Of a DNA stretch of 64,000 bases, positions 45,354 to 53,842 are shown piece by piece. Positions within the stretch are counted from its first letter, which is position 1, and the number at the start of each line of letters is the position of its first letter. Source of the stretch: Anaerolineae bacterium (lineage in GTDB: Bacteria > Chloroflexota > Anaerolineae > JAFGEY01); assembly GCA_016783145.1 (NCBI GenBank), contig JADHXD010000002.1, positions 1-64,000 on the forward strand, given 5' to 3'. Both the position numbers and the translations under genes were made by a program. The notes beneath the pieces are model-generated. The model saw nothing but the letters and a program-made list of their open reading frames with translations, searched no databases and was not told the DNA's origin.

Positions 45354-46658
45354 ATGAACCTGCGCCGAGGCGATCGGTACGTGTTTTGGCCGCGAGTCAC
45401 TGCAGCGCTTGCTGTGATCGTGGCGCTTGCCACGTCATGCCGAGTGGCGCAGGCCATCCCGTCGCCCATCCCGTACACGACACCCAAGGCTCCACTTGCT
45501 ACTCAGGGTGCCCCACCGACAAACACAGCCGTTCAGCCCGGGCCAACCCCGACAGAGCAAGAGCCCAAGCCCTCACCACCCACAGCCACGCGTGCGTCGC
45601 AAGCCGGACCTACAGCCACGCCCGTACCGTCTCCACGAATGACTTCCCCAGACTATGGCATCCAGGCCTTCCTCTGGTGGCGGCCCGAGGTGGCCACGCG
45701 GGATCTCAGGCTGATCCAAGATATGGGATTCCCTTGGGTCAAGCAAGTCTTTGCCTGGTCCGACATCGAGTGGGCGGGCAAGGGGATCTTTAACTGGAAT
45801 CAGGCCGACGGAGTTGTGCACCACGCGAACGAGGCCGGGGTCAAACTGCTGGCTCGCCTTGACCGCGCGCCCAAGTGGACAGGAGCAGGAGATCCCAACG
45901 GACCGCCGGACAACTTGGAGGACTTTGGAGATTTCTGCTACGCAGTCGCATCTCGCTACAAAGGGCGCATCCAAGCGTACCAGATCTGGAACGAACCAAA
46001 CCTGGCGCGCGAGTGGGGAGGCAGGCCGCCCGATCCCGTGGAATACGTCCGCTTGCTCAGCATCGCCTACCGACGCATCAAAGAGGCGGATCCTGACGCC
46101 CTCGTGATCAGCGCAGGCCTGACTCCGACAGGGACCTCGTCAGACCAGGCCATGCCCGACTCAGTGTACCTCGAGCAGATGTACCAGGCAGGCTTTCAGC
46201 ACCACTGCGACATGGTCGGAATGCATGCCGCTGGCTTCAAAGCGCCGCCGGAGCTCTCTCCAGCAGAGGTCGCCGCGAACAAGGAAGAATACGGGGGAGA
46301 GCGGTTCTTCTGCTTCCGCCACGTCGAGGACCTGCGCGAGATCATGGAGCGCCACGGGGATGGCGCGCGGCAGGTGGCCATCCTGGAGTTCGGCTGGACT
46401 ACCGACCTGATTCATCCAAGCTATTCGTGGCACGCGGTCACCGAAGAGCAGCAGGCCCGCTATCTGGTGGGCGCCTATGAATACGCGCGGGACAATTGGC
46501 AACCATGGATCGCCCTGATGAGCACGATCTACATTGCCGATGCGGACTGGACGGAAGACCGCGAGGAGTACTGGTGGGCCATCACCTACCCGGACTACCC
46601 GCGTTTCAGGGCCAGGCCAGCGTACGACGCACTGCGCGCAATGGACAAGGTGCGGTAG
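45354..46658 (+). CDS. Secreted/lipoprotein TIM-barrel glycosidase
   Basis: 434 residues from ATG 45354 (GAGGT upstream). The N terminus has a signal sequence (VTAALAVIVALATSC) with a possible lipobox Cys, then a PT-rich linker and a cellulase-like barrel paralogous to the C-terminal domain of the upstream protein. The acid/base Glu is in YQIWNEPNLAREW and the nucleophile in VAILEFGWTTD. The longer ORF-track start runs through the hairpin and is rejected. Likely a duplicated surface enzyme. The stop lies 4 bp from the convergent SPT-like gene. Confidence 0.85.
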   Translation: MNLRRGDRYVFWPRVTAALAVIVALATSCRVAQAIPSPIPYTTPKAPLATQGAPPTNTAVQPGPTPTEQEPKPSPPTATRASQAGPTATPVPSPRMTSPDYGIQAFLWWRPEVATRDLRLIQDMGFPWVKQVFAWSDIEWAGKGIFNWNQADGVVHHANEAGVKLLARLDRAPKWTGAGDPNGPPDNLEDFGDFCYAVASRYKGRIQAYQIWNEPNLAREWGGRPPDPVEYVRLLSIAYRRIKEADPDALVISAGLTPTGTSSDQAMPDSVYLEQMYQAGFQHHCDMVGMHAAGFKAPPELSPAEVAANKEEYGGERFFCFRHVEDLREIMERHGDGARQVAILEFGWTTDLIHPSYSWHAVTEEQQARYLVGAYEYARDNWQPWIALMSTIYIADADWTEDREEYWWAITYPDYPRFRARPAYDALRAMDKVR

Positions 46659-46662
46659 TGGA

Positions 46663-47844
46663 TCAGATGACCCCTACTTCCTTTCCCACCCGCTCAAACA
46701 GCTCCAGCACGCGGTCCAACTGCTCGTCGGTGTGTGTGGCCATGTAGCTTGTGCGCAAGAGCGACTTGCTGGGTGGCACGGCGGGCGGCACGACAGCATT
46801 CGTGTATACTCCAGCGTCAAAAAGCGCACGCCATATCCTGAACGTCGGGATATCATCGCCAATGATGATCGGGATGATCGGGGTCTGGCTCGAGCCCGTA
46901 TCGTACCCTAGGTCCTGGAACCCCTGGCGCATCTTTTGGGCGATATCGAGCAGGCGCTTGGGCCGCTCAGGCTCGGTCCGCATGATTTCCAGGGCGGCCA
47001 GGCAGGCCGCCACATTCGCCGCCGGCATAGCCGCGCTAAAGATCAGAGAGCGCGCGTGGTGCTGTATGTAGTGGATGGCAGCCTTGTCCCCGGCTATGAA
47101 CCCGCCAAGCGAGGCAAAAGACTTGCTAAAGGTGCCCATGATCAGATCCACGTCGTCCGTAACACCGAAATGGGAGGCCGTGCCCCGGCCGTTCTGACCC
47201 AACACACCGGTCGCGTGCGCATCGTCAACCATCAAGCGTGCCTTGTACCTCTTGCAGAGGGGGATCATACCAGGCAGAGGAGCGATATCGCCTCCCATGC
47301 TGAAAATGCCGTCCACGACGACGAGCTTGCCTTGATCAGGTTCACACTTGGCGAGCGTCCGCTCCAAGCTGTCCATGCTACTATGTCGAAAGCGAAGCAT
47401 CTGCCCGAACGAGAGCCGGCACCCATCGACAATGCTGGCGTGATCTTCTCTGTCGGTGATGACCACGTCGTCCTTCCCAACCAGAGCAGAGATCGTGCCC
47501 ACGTTTGTCTGGTACCCGGTGCTGAAGACGAGGGCAGCCTCCTTGCCGACAAAGTCGGCAAGTTCACCCTCTAGCTGCCTGTGCAGGTCCAGGGTACCGT
47601 TGAGAAAGCGCGATCCGGTGCAGCTTGTGCCGTAGCGCCGGATCGCCTCGACGGCAGCTTCCCGCACTCTGGGATGAGTCGTCAACCCAAGGTAGTTGTT
47701 GGAGCCGATCATGATCAGCCTTCGGCCATCTATGGTGACTTCCGTCCCCTCCGTATCAGAGAGAGGGATAAAGTACGGATAGCAGCCCATCTTGATGACT
47801 TCTTCTGCGGCGGTGAATCGGTAGCACTTTTCATACAGTTCCAC
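46663..47844 (-). CDS. Serine palmitoyltransferase-like alpha-oxoamine synthase
   Basis: 393 residues, PLP-dependent. The PLP lysine is in GTFSKSFASLGG (Lys241); HASIVDGCRL and VDDAHATGVLG are present. The opening GCYPYFIPLSDTEG and GSNNYLGLTTHP resemble serine palmitoyltransferases more than BioF or KBL. It would condense serine with an acyl-CoA or acyl-ACP to give 3-ketosphinganine. The neighbours, a CerR-like reductase and a BcerS-like acyltransferase, make a ceramide route the best reading; 2-amino-3-ketobutyrate ligase is the alternative. The start is GTG 47844. Confidence 0.82.
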   Translation of the reverse strand: MELYEKCYRFTAAEEVIKMGCYPYFIPLSDTEGTEVTIDGRRLIMIGSNNYLGLTTHPRVREAAVEAIRRYGTSCTGSRFLNGTLDLHRQLEGELADFVGKEAALVFSTGYQTNVGTISALVGKDDVVITDREDHASIVDGCRLSFGQMLRFRHSSMDSLERTLAKCEPDQGKLVVVDGIFSMGGDIAPLPGMIPLCKRYKARLMVDDAHATGVLGQNGRGTASHFGVTDDVDLIMGTFSKSFASLGGFIAGDKAAIHYIQHHARSLIFSAAMPAANVAACLAALEIMRTEPERPKRLLDIAQKMRQGFQDLGYDTGSSQTPIIPIIIGDDIPTFRIWRALFDAGVYTNAVVPPAVPPSKSLLRTSYMATHTDEQLDRVLELFERVGKEVGVI

Positions 47845-47885
47845 GGTATCTGCTCACCTGCTTTCCTGAGGGTAAGATGTGCAGT

Positions 47886-47914
47886 ATTGTACTTTACTTC
47901 TGGCGATTGGTCAA
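47886..47914 (-). promoter_or_regulatory. Sigma70 promoter of the SPT-like gene
   Basis: The minus strand reads TTGACC, a 17-bp spacer and TACAAT, about 40 bp before the GTG start. Confidence 0.7.
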
Positions 47915-48028
47915 TTGAGCACAGGAGGCACCTTATGGACGATGCGATGGGGCTCGCCGGGTGTTCCACTCGACTGCGGGTGGGCAATTGGCCTCGCTTG
48001 TCCGGGCGACCCGAGGCGCTGACCTGAG

Positions 48029-49015
48029 ATGGCAGATCAGGCGTTCGTCACTGGCGCGACGGGCTGCGTTGGCGCGAACGTGGCTGCGGCCTTACTTGCG
48101 CAGGGGTACCGTGTCCGAGCGATGCGGCGCTCCACGTCCTCGCTGGCAGCACTAGCTGACCTGGACGTCGAGCTGGTGACCGGGGACATCTTTGACCTCC
48201 CCTCCTTGACCGCTGCGATGGAGGGTTGTGAGCTGGTCTTCCACTGTGCTGCTGTCTCTGACTACTGGCGGACCCCTGCGCCGCGCATATACCAGGTGAA
48301 TGTAGAGGGAACGCGCCGCGTACTTCAGGCTGCACTCTGGACAAGCGTTAGGCGATTGGTATACACGAGTTCTATCGGAGCGTTGGGTGTGCCGGCGCCA
48401 GGACATCTCCTGGACGAGTCATCCACCTTCAACCTTCCGCCTCGCCGTTTCCCCTATGGTCATTCCAAGCACCTGGCGGAGCAGGAGGTGCACGACGCGG
48501 TTGCCCGAGGGTTGGACGCGATCATTGTCAACCCATCTCTTGTGATGGGTGCTCGCGATGTCCATTTCATCGGCGGGAGCGCCCTACGCGAGGTCAAGCG
48601 AGGGCTGTCGTGGTTCGCGCCCGCCGGCGGCGCCAACTGGATCGACGCGGAGACGGTCGGTATGGGGCAAGTGCTGGCTGCCAAACGGGGCTTCACGGGC
48701 GAACGGTACATTCTGGGCGGGGAGAACCTGGCTCACAAGGAGGCTCTGGCCTTCATTGCAGACACCGTGGGAGGAAAGCGTCCCTGGCTCACGCTGCCGC
48801 GCGCGCTCACGGGCGCAGGCGCGGTCGCGGTCGATGCGCTCAACGCCCTCTGGCCGGGCATGCTGCCCTTCGGCGGTGATCAGGCACGCATGAGCGGCAT
48901 AGAGATGTACTGCAACTGTCAGAAGGCGTTTCAGGGGCTGGGTCTTCCACGCACGCCCTTCCACGCGGCCGTGAAGCGCGCCTACGCCTGGTACCAGGCC
49001 AATGGCTATATGTAG
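48029..49015 (+). CDS. NAD-dependent epimerase/dehydratase (CerR-like ketosphinganine reductase candidate)
   Basis: 328 residues of the extended SDR class. GATGCVGANV binds the dinucleotide; YTSSIGALG and YGHSKHLAE carry the catalytic Ser and YxxxK. In Caulobacter the ketosphinganine reductase CerR belongs to this NAD-epimerase type, not the classical eukaryotic reductase family. The place between SPT-like and BcerS-like genes argues for the same role here. Sugar epimerisation remains possible. The ribosome site is weak. Confidence 0.8.
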   Translation: MADQAFVTGATGCVGANVAAALLAQGYRVRAMRRSTSSLAALADLDVELVTGDIFDLPSLTAAMEGCELVFHCAAVSDYWRTPAPRIYQVNVEGTRRVLQAALWTSVRRLVYTSSIGALGVPAPGHLLDESSTFNLPPRRFPYGHSKHLAEQEVHDAVARGLDAIIVNPSLVMGARDVHFIGGSALREVKRGLSWFAPAGGANWIDAETVGMGQVLAAKRGFTGERYILGGENLAHKEALAFIADTVGGKRPWLTLPRALTGAGAVAVDALNALWPGMLPFGGDQARMSGIEMYCNCQKAFQGLGLPRTPFHAAVKRAYAWYQANGYM

Positions 49016-49122
49016 CCGGCTTTGTGTGAGCACGTAGCAGCGGGGCAGCGTGCGGTCGCGCGTACGCTCCAGATTCGCACAGGCTACGGCCGGCGGCCTG
49101 AACCCTGGCTCGGGCTGCCTCT

Positions 49123-49150
49123 TTGCCACGACGGCGCTCAGGTGTATAAT
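49123..49150 (+). promoter_or_regulatory. Sigma70 promoter of the BcerS-like gene
   Basis: TTGCCA, a 16-bp spacer and a perfect TATAAT lie within the 313-bp gap 49016-49328. The leader of about 170 nt shows no clear gene. Confidence 0.65.
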
Positions 49151-49328
49151 ACCATACCGTGCAGGCCAGTGCATCCGAGTCCCCTTGTAGACAGCGTCTC
49201 CGGGTTCTCGAGTATGACTCCAGCCGGTGCATTTCGGGTGCTTTGTCGTCGTCACGGTGGCACGTGCCTGAGTCACGTGCCCGTCCCAGCGGACCGTGTG
49301 AAAGGCATTGATCAGGAGGTTGTAGAGC

Positions 49329-50522
49329 ATGACCACTGACAGACTCACGATTCACCCAGTACTCACACCCAGCGAAAGGCTGGCCTTCATCCACTTTATG
49401 TGGGAGGTCTACAAGGATGATCCCTACTGGGTGCCTCCGCTCATCTCTGAGCGGGTAGAGTTCCTCGACAAGGAACGTCACCCGTTCCACCAGCACTCAG
49501 AGGTGGCCCTCTTTATGGCTCATCGTGACGGCAGGCCCGTGGGCACCATCGCAGCTATCCTGAACCGCAGGCACAACGAGTTCCACGGCGAGAAGGTGGG
49601 GTTCTTTGGGCTCTTTGAGGTGCTCCCCGATCAAGAGGCCGCAGAAGGACTGCTGGACTGCGCGTGCGACTGGGCTCGCCAGCGAGGTATGACCGCCATC
49701 CGTGGCCCGGTCAGCTTTTCTACGAATGAAGAGTGCGCGATGCTGGTGGACGGATGGGACGGCCCGCCTGTGGTCATGATGCCCTACAACCCGCGTTACT
49801 ATCCGCAGTACGTGGAGGCCGCGGGCTTCCGCAAGGCGATGGACCTTCTGGCCTACAGGATGGACCTCCGCCATCTTGGCCCTCACGGCGAGAACCTTCC
49901 TCCAAAGCTGCTTCGCGTGGCAAAAAGGATCGAGGAGCGCGGGAGTTTCACGGTGCGCCCGATCAACATGCGGGACTTTGATGCAGAGGTAGAACGCTTC
50001 AAGAGCATCTACAACTCTGCATGGGCAAAGAACTGGGGGTTTGTTCCTCTCACAGACGCAGAGATCGACCACTTGGCCGCTGGGCTCAGGCAGATGCTCG
50101 ATCCGAGCATCACCTGGTTTGCCGAGAAGGATGGGAAACCCGTTGCTGCGATGCTGCCCCTCCCCGACGTGAGCCAGGCACTCATTCGAGCCTACCCCCG
50201 TCCCGGCGCGCCAGAGTGGTGGACGATGGTTAAGCTCCTCTGGCACTGGAAAGTACTCCGCTGCGTTGACAGGATCCGGGGTTTCGCTGGAGGTGTGCTG
50301 GAGGAGTACCGCGCCAGAGGTGTTGACGCGCTCCTGCTGATGAAAATCGCCGAAGCGGGGCTGCCCCGGTACAAGCAGGCAGAGATGTCGTGGGTGCTGG
50401 AGAGTAATGTCATGATGCGCCGCACTGCCGAGATGCTCGGCGGTGAGGTATACCGTACCTATCGCATCTATGAAAAGCCGCTGCAGGACTCACCAGTGCA
50501 GTCTGAGAAGACTACCCCGTAG
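49329..50522 (+). CDS. BcerS-like GNAT N-acyltransferase (YghO family)
   Basis: 397 residues. It has DDPYWVPPLISERVEFLDKE, HPFHQHSEVALFMAHRDGRPVGTIAA, a RGPVSFSTNEECAMLVDGWD segment and MMPYNPRYYPQYVEAAGF, all typical of the BcerS/YghO type. The Caulobacter member is the bacterial ceramide synthase. It would N-acylate sphinganine. AGGAGG lies 11 bp before the ATG. Its TAG is 1 bp from the start of the GH65 gene. Confidence 0.8.
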   Translation: MTTDRLTIHPVLTPSERLAFIHFMWEVYKDDPYWVPPLISERVEFLDKERHPFHQHSEVALFMAHRDGRPVGTIAAILNRRHNEFHGEKVGFFGLFEVLPDQEAAEGLLDCACDWARQRGMTAIRGPVSFSTNEECAMLVDGWDGPPVVMMPYNPRYYPQYVEAAGFRKAMDLLAYRMDLRHLGPHGENLPPKLLRVAKRIEERGSFTVRPINMRDFDAEVERFKSIYNSAWAKNWGFVPLTDAEIDHLAAGLRQMLDPSITWFAEKDGKPVAAMLPLPDVSQALIRAYPRPGAPEWWTMVKLLWHWKVLRCVDRIRGFAGGVLEEYRARGVDALLLMKIAEAGLPRYKQAEMSWVLESNVMMRRTAEMLGGEVYRTYRIYEKPLQDSPVQSEKTTP

Positions 50523-50523
50523 G

Positions 50524-53406
50524 ATGGGTGTGATGGTGGAAACCGGCTGGATGGTGCGTGAAACGGCGTTTGTGCCCGCTCGCCTCCATCACAAGGAGAC
50601 CGTGTTCACCCTCGGCAATGGCTACCTGAGCACGCGAGGTGCCTTTGAGGAGGGATACCCTCAAGCCTGGGCAGCGACCCTTGTCCACGGAGTGTACGAC
50701 AGCGTACCGACCGCCTACACCGAGCTGGCCAACTGCCCCGACTGGCTGCCGCTCTACATCTCTGTGGACGGGTGCCACTTCCGGCTGGATCGGGGACACG
50801 TGCTGAGCTATCAGCGACAGCTTGATCTCCGGCGAGGCATACTCACCCGCCGCGTGCGCTGGCGCAGTCCTGCTGGACAGACGCTCGACATCCTCTTCGA
50901 ACGCTTCGCCGCCCTGCACGATCCGCACGCGTTGGCGCTTCACTGTGAGATCACCGCAGTGGACTCGCCGTGTACCATCAGGGTCCAGGCCGGTATCGAT
51001 GGCTATGCCAACAACATGGGCGTGGCTCACTGGGAATGGGTAAACCAGGGTGAGACGGACGGGGCAGTCTGGCTCCACACGCGCACGCGCCACTCTGGCA
51101 TCGATCTGGGCATGGCGTCCCGACTGGAGGTGGCCGGCGCCGACAACGTGCACATGGTGGCGGCAGACTGCCACAACGCCCCCGCCGTTGTCGTATCGCT
51201 CGACGCACGACCAGCACAGACGATCTGCTTTGAGAAGATCGTGACCGTCTATACTTCGCGAGAGGCCCGTCAGCCCGCTGCAGCGGCTCGAGAGAGGCTG
51301 TCCCAAGTCAGCGACTATGCACACCTGGCAGCGGCCCAGGAGCACGCATGGGCTCAGGTATGGGCCACCAGCGATGTGCTCATTGAGGGAGACCCCCGCG
51401 CCCAGCTTGCGATCCGTCACAGCCTGTTTCAGTTGCTGATCGCCGCGCCACATCAGGACGACCAGGTGAGTATCCCCGCCAAGACCCTATCGGGGTTCGG
51501 GTATCGAGGACACGTCTTCTGGGATACAGAGATCTTTGTCCTGCCCTTCCTCTCCCTCACACGACCCGCAGCCGCCCGCAACCTGCTGACCTATCGCTAC
51601 CATACCTTGCCAGGCGCGCGGCGCAAAGCAAGGGAGGCAGGCTACGAGGGAGCGATGGTTGCCTGGGAAAGCGCCGCTACCGGAGACGAAGTCACACCTC
51701 GCTGGGTGCCCGGCCCTGAGGGACAAGAGCTGGTGCGCATCTGGTGCGGTGACATCGAGCTTCACATCACGTGTGATGTGGCCTATGCCGTCTGGAGCTA
51801 CTGGCATATCACCGGCGATGACGAATGGATGCAGCGCTATGGAGCCGAGATCCTGCTCGACACGGCCGTCTTCTGGGGAAGCCGCGTCGAGTGGGATGCC
51901 GAGCGGAACCAGTACGAGATATCTGACGTCATCGGCCCGGACGAATACCACGAGCACGTGGACAACAGTGTGTTCACCAACCGCATGGTCCAGTGGCACC
52001 TCCGGACCGCTGTCCAGGCATATGTCTGGCTGTCCCAGTCTCATCCTGGTCAGGCAGCGGATCTCGCGCACCGCCTTGGCCTGACTGCAGAGCGGTTGGC
52101 CCACTGGCGTGAGGTCGCGGAACGCATCGTCGTGCTGCACGACCCCGAGACCGGCTTGATGGAGCAGTTTGAGGGCTTCTTTGCCCTTCGGGATCTGGAC
52201 TTGATCGCATATGAACCACGAGAGAGATCGATGCAAGCCATCCTGGGCATCGAGGGCGCCAACGCTCACCAGGTCCTCAAGCAGGCCGATGTGCTGATGC
52301 TTCTCTACCTGCTGCGAGATCACTATGACCTGAAGGTGCTGCAGGCCAACTGGGACTACTATGCTCCGCGCACCGACCACACATACGGCTCCTCGCTGGG
52401 CCCCGCGATCCACGCGATCGCCGCCTGTGCGCTGGGCAAGAGCGAGGAAGCATACGAGCACTTAATCCGGGCGGCGCTTGTGGACCTGGAGGATGTGAGG
52501 GGCAACGCCGCAGATGGAATCCACGCCGCCTCGGCGGGCGGTCTCTGGCAGGCCATCGTCTTTGGGTTTGGCGGCGTCCGAGTGACCCCGACCGGCCCGA
52601 TCGCCTCACCGCGACTGCCGGCAAGATGGACGCGTCTCCGCTTCAAGATCCAGCACCGCGGGATCTGGTACGAGTTCGACCTGACAGGTTCACGCCAGAG
52701 CGTCGCGGGCACGGCGCTTCCCCCGGCACACAGTGAGCGCGCTGTCCCAGAGATCCGTGGACTGATCTTTGATCTCGACGGCGTGCTGACAGATACGTCC
52801 GAGTACCACTACCTGGCCTGGAAGCGTCTGGCCGATCAGGAGGGAATCCCCTTCGATCGGCAGGCCAACGACGCGCTACGAGGCGTATCGCGCAGAGATT
52901 CCCTGATGATCTTGCTGGGCGATCGCCCCGCCACCGAGGGGCAGATCCGGGAGATGATGGAGCGCAAGAACTGGTACTACCAGGAGCTCATCCAAAGCAT
53001 CGGGCCGGAGAATCTCCTGCCAGGAGCAAGAAAGTTGCTCATCGAACTGAAGGAGGCCGGGCTCAAGGTGGCAATCGGGTCGGCCAGCAGAAACGCACGC
53101 AGTGTGATCCAGAAGCTCGGCATCAGCGGCTGGATAGACACCGTCTCTGATGGGCACAGCGTAGAACGCCAGAAACCTGCGCCTGACCTGTTTCTTCACG
53201 CTGCGGCACATCTCGGCCTGGAGCCGGCTCAGTGCGTCGTCGTCGAGGACGCCGCCTCTGGAGTAGAGGCAGCCCTGGCAGCCGGTATGTGGACCGTGGG
53301 TTCGGGGCCCGCATCCCGCGTGGGAGCTGCTCACGTGGTGATCCCCAGTCTGGACGGCGTGGGTTGGAGACACCTTCAGTGTCTTTTGGTGCAGAGCCTC
53401 GCATAG
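50524..53406 (+). CDS. GH65 disaccharide phosphorylase fused to beta-phosphoglucomutase
   Basis: About 960 residues. Residues 1-740 are a GH65 phosphorylase: ETVFTLGNGYLSTRGAFEEG, GHVFWDTEIF and the general acid in IGPDEYHEHVDN (Glu474). Residues 745-955 are a HAD-type beta-phosphoglucomutase: FDLDGVLTDT (Asp750, Asp752), IGSASRNA, EDAASGVEAA. Phosphorolysis of maltose, trehalose or kojibiose releases beta-glucose-1-phosphate, and the fused domain turns it into glucose-6-phosphate. ATG 50524 directly follows the stop of the upstream gene; the ORF-track start is inside that gene. Confidence 0.9.
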   Translation: MGVMVETGWMVRETAFVPARLHHKETVFTLGNGYLSTRGAFEEGYPQAWAATLVHGVYDSVPTAYTELANCPDWLPLYISVDGCHFRLDRGHVLSYQRQLDLRRGILTRRVRWRSPAGQTLDILFERFAALHDPHALALHCEITAVDSPCTIRVQAGIDGYANNMGVAHWEWVNQGETDGAVWLHTRTRHSGIDLGMASRLEVAGADNVHMVAADCHNAPAVVVSLDARPAQTICFEKIVTVYTSREARQPAAAARERLSQVSDYAHLAAAQEHAWAQVWATSDVLIEGDPRAQLAIRHSLFQLLIAAPHQDDQVSIPAKTLSGFGYRGHVFWDTEIFVLPFLSLTRPAAARNLLTYRYHTLPGARRKAREAGYEGAMVAWESAATGDEVTPRWVPGPEGQELVRIWCGDIELHITCDVAYAVWSYWHITGDDEWMQRYGAEILLDTAVFWGSRVEWDAERNQYEISDVIGPDEYHEHVDNSVFTNRMVQWHLRTAVQAYVWLSQSHPGQAADLAHRLGLTAERLAHWREVAERIVVLHDPETGLMEQFEGFFALRDLDLIAYEPRERSMQAILGIEGANAHQVLKQADVLMLLYLLRDHYDLKVLQANWDYYAPRTDHTYGSSLGPAIHAIAACALGKSEEAYEHLIRAALVDLEDVRGNAADGIHAASAGGLWQAIVFGFGGVRVTPTGPIASPRLPARWTRLRFKIQHRGIWYEFDLTGSRQSVAGTALPPAHSERAVPEIRGLIFDLDGVLTDTSEYHYLAWKRLADQEGIPFDRQANDALRGVSRRDSLMILLGDRPATEGQIREMMERKNWYYQELIQSIGPENLLPGARKLLIELKEAGLKVAIGSASRNARSVIQKLGISGWIDTVSDGHSVERQKPAPDLFLHAAAHLGLEPAQCVVVEDAASGVEAALAAGMWTVGSGPASRVGAAHVVIPSLDGVGWRHLQCLLVQSLA

Positions 53407-53431
53407 GGAGGAGATGAGCCAGCAAGACCCC

Positions 53432-53791
53432 TCAGAGCACGAACCGGCTGTCGGTTGTGTCTTGACCCCTCAGGGACTCGCGCCATCGCCCCTCGTGACA
53501 GCGCCCACACCCGACCCTCGGCTCGGCAACCTCACTCTGAGCCAGCAGACAGAAAGCACGGACCTTGACCCTTGACAGCACCAACCACTGGCGGCCCACC
53601 CATCCCTCCAGCGCTATGTTGGGGCAGGCGTTCGCGCGCAGAATCGCCGGCACTGGGCACGTTCTGCAGAGACTCGGCTGCCACCGCCCGGACCTCGGGC
53701 TGTGCTCGATCAGTCGACACTCCTGGATCTCGCGACCTCGGTTAAAGTCTTCATAGTAGTATCGGCATTCTGTGCCTACTGGTGTGCGCAT
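53432..53791 (-). CDS. Cysteine-rich protein, unknown function
   Basis: 119 residues with eight cysteines (9, 25, 42, 45, 56, 81, 95, 98), including CRTC and CGRC pairs, suited to metal binding. Other marked segments are RYYYEDFNRGREIQECRLI, CPVPAILRANACPNIALEG and VGCGRCHEG. GGGGAGA lies 6 bp before the ATG, and it follows the GT39 gene by 51 bp. I recognise no named family; the ordered motifs suggest a conserved one. Confidence 0.65.
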   Translation of the reverse strand: MRTPVGTECRYYYEDFNRGREIQECRLIEHSPRSGRWQPSLCRTCPVPAILRANACPNIALEGWVGRQWLVLSRVKVRAFCLLAQSEVAEPRVGCGRCHEGRWRESLRGQDTTDSRFVL

Positions 53792-53842
53792 GGACTTCTC
53801 CCCAGTGAGCCGGTACGGCGTGAGGGTAGGCCGCCGGCCAGA

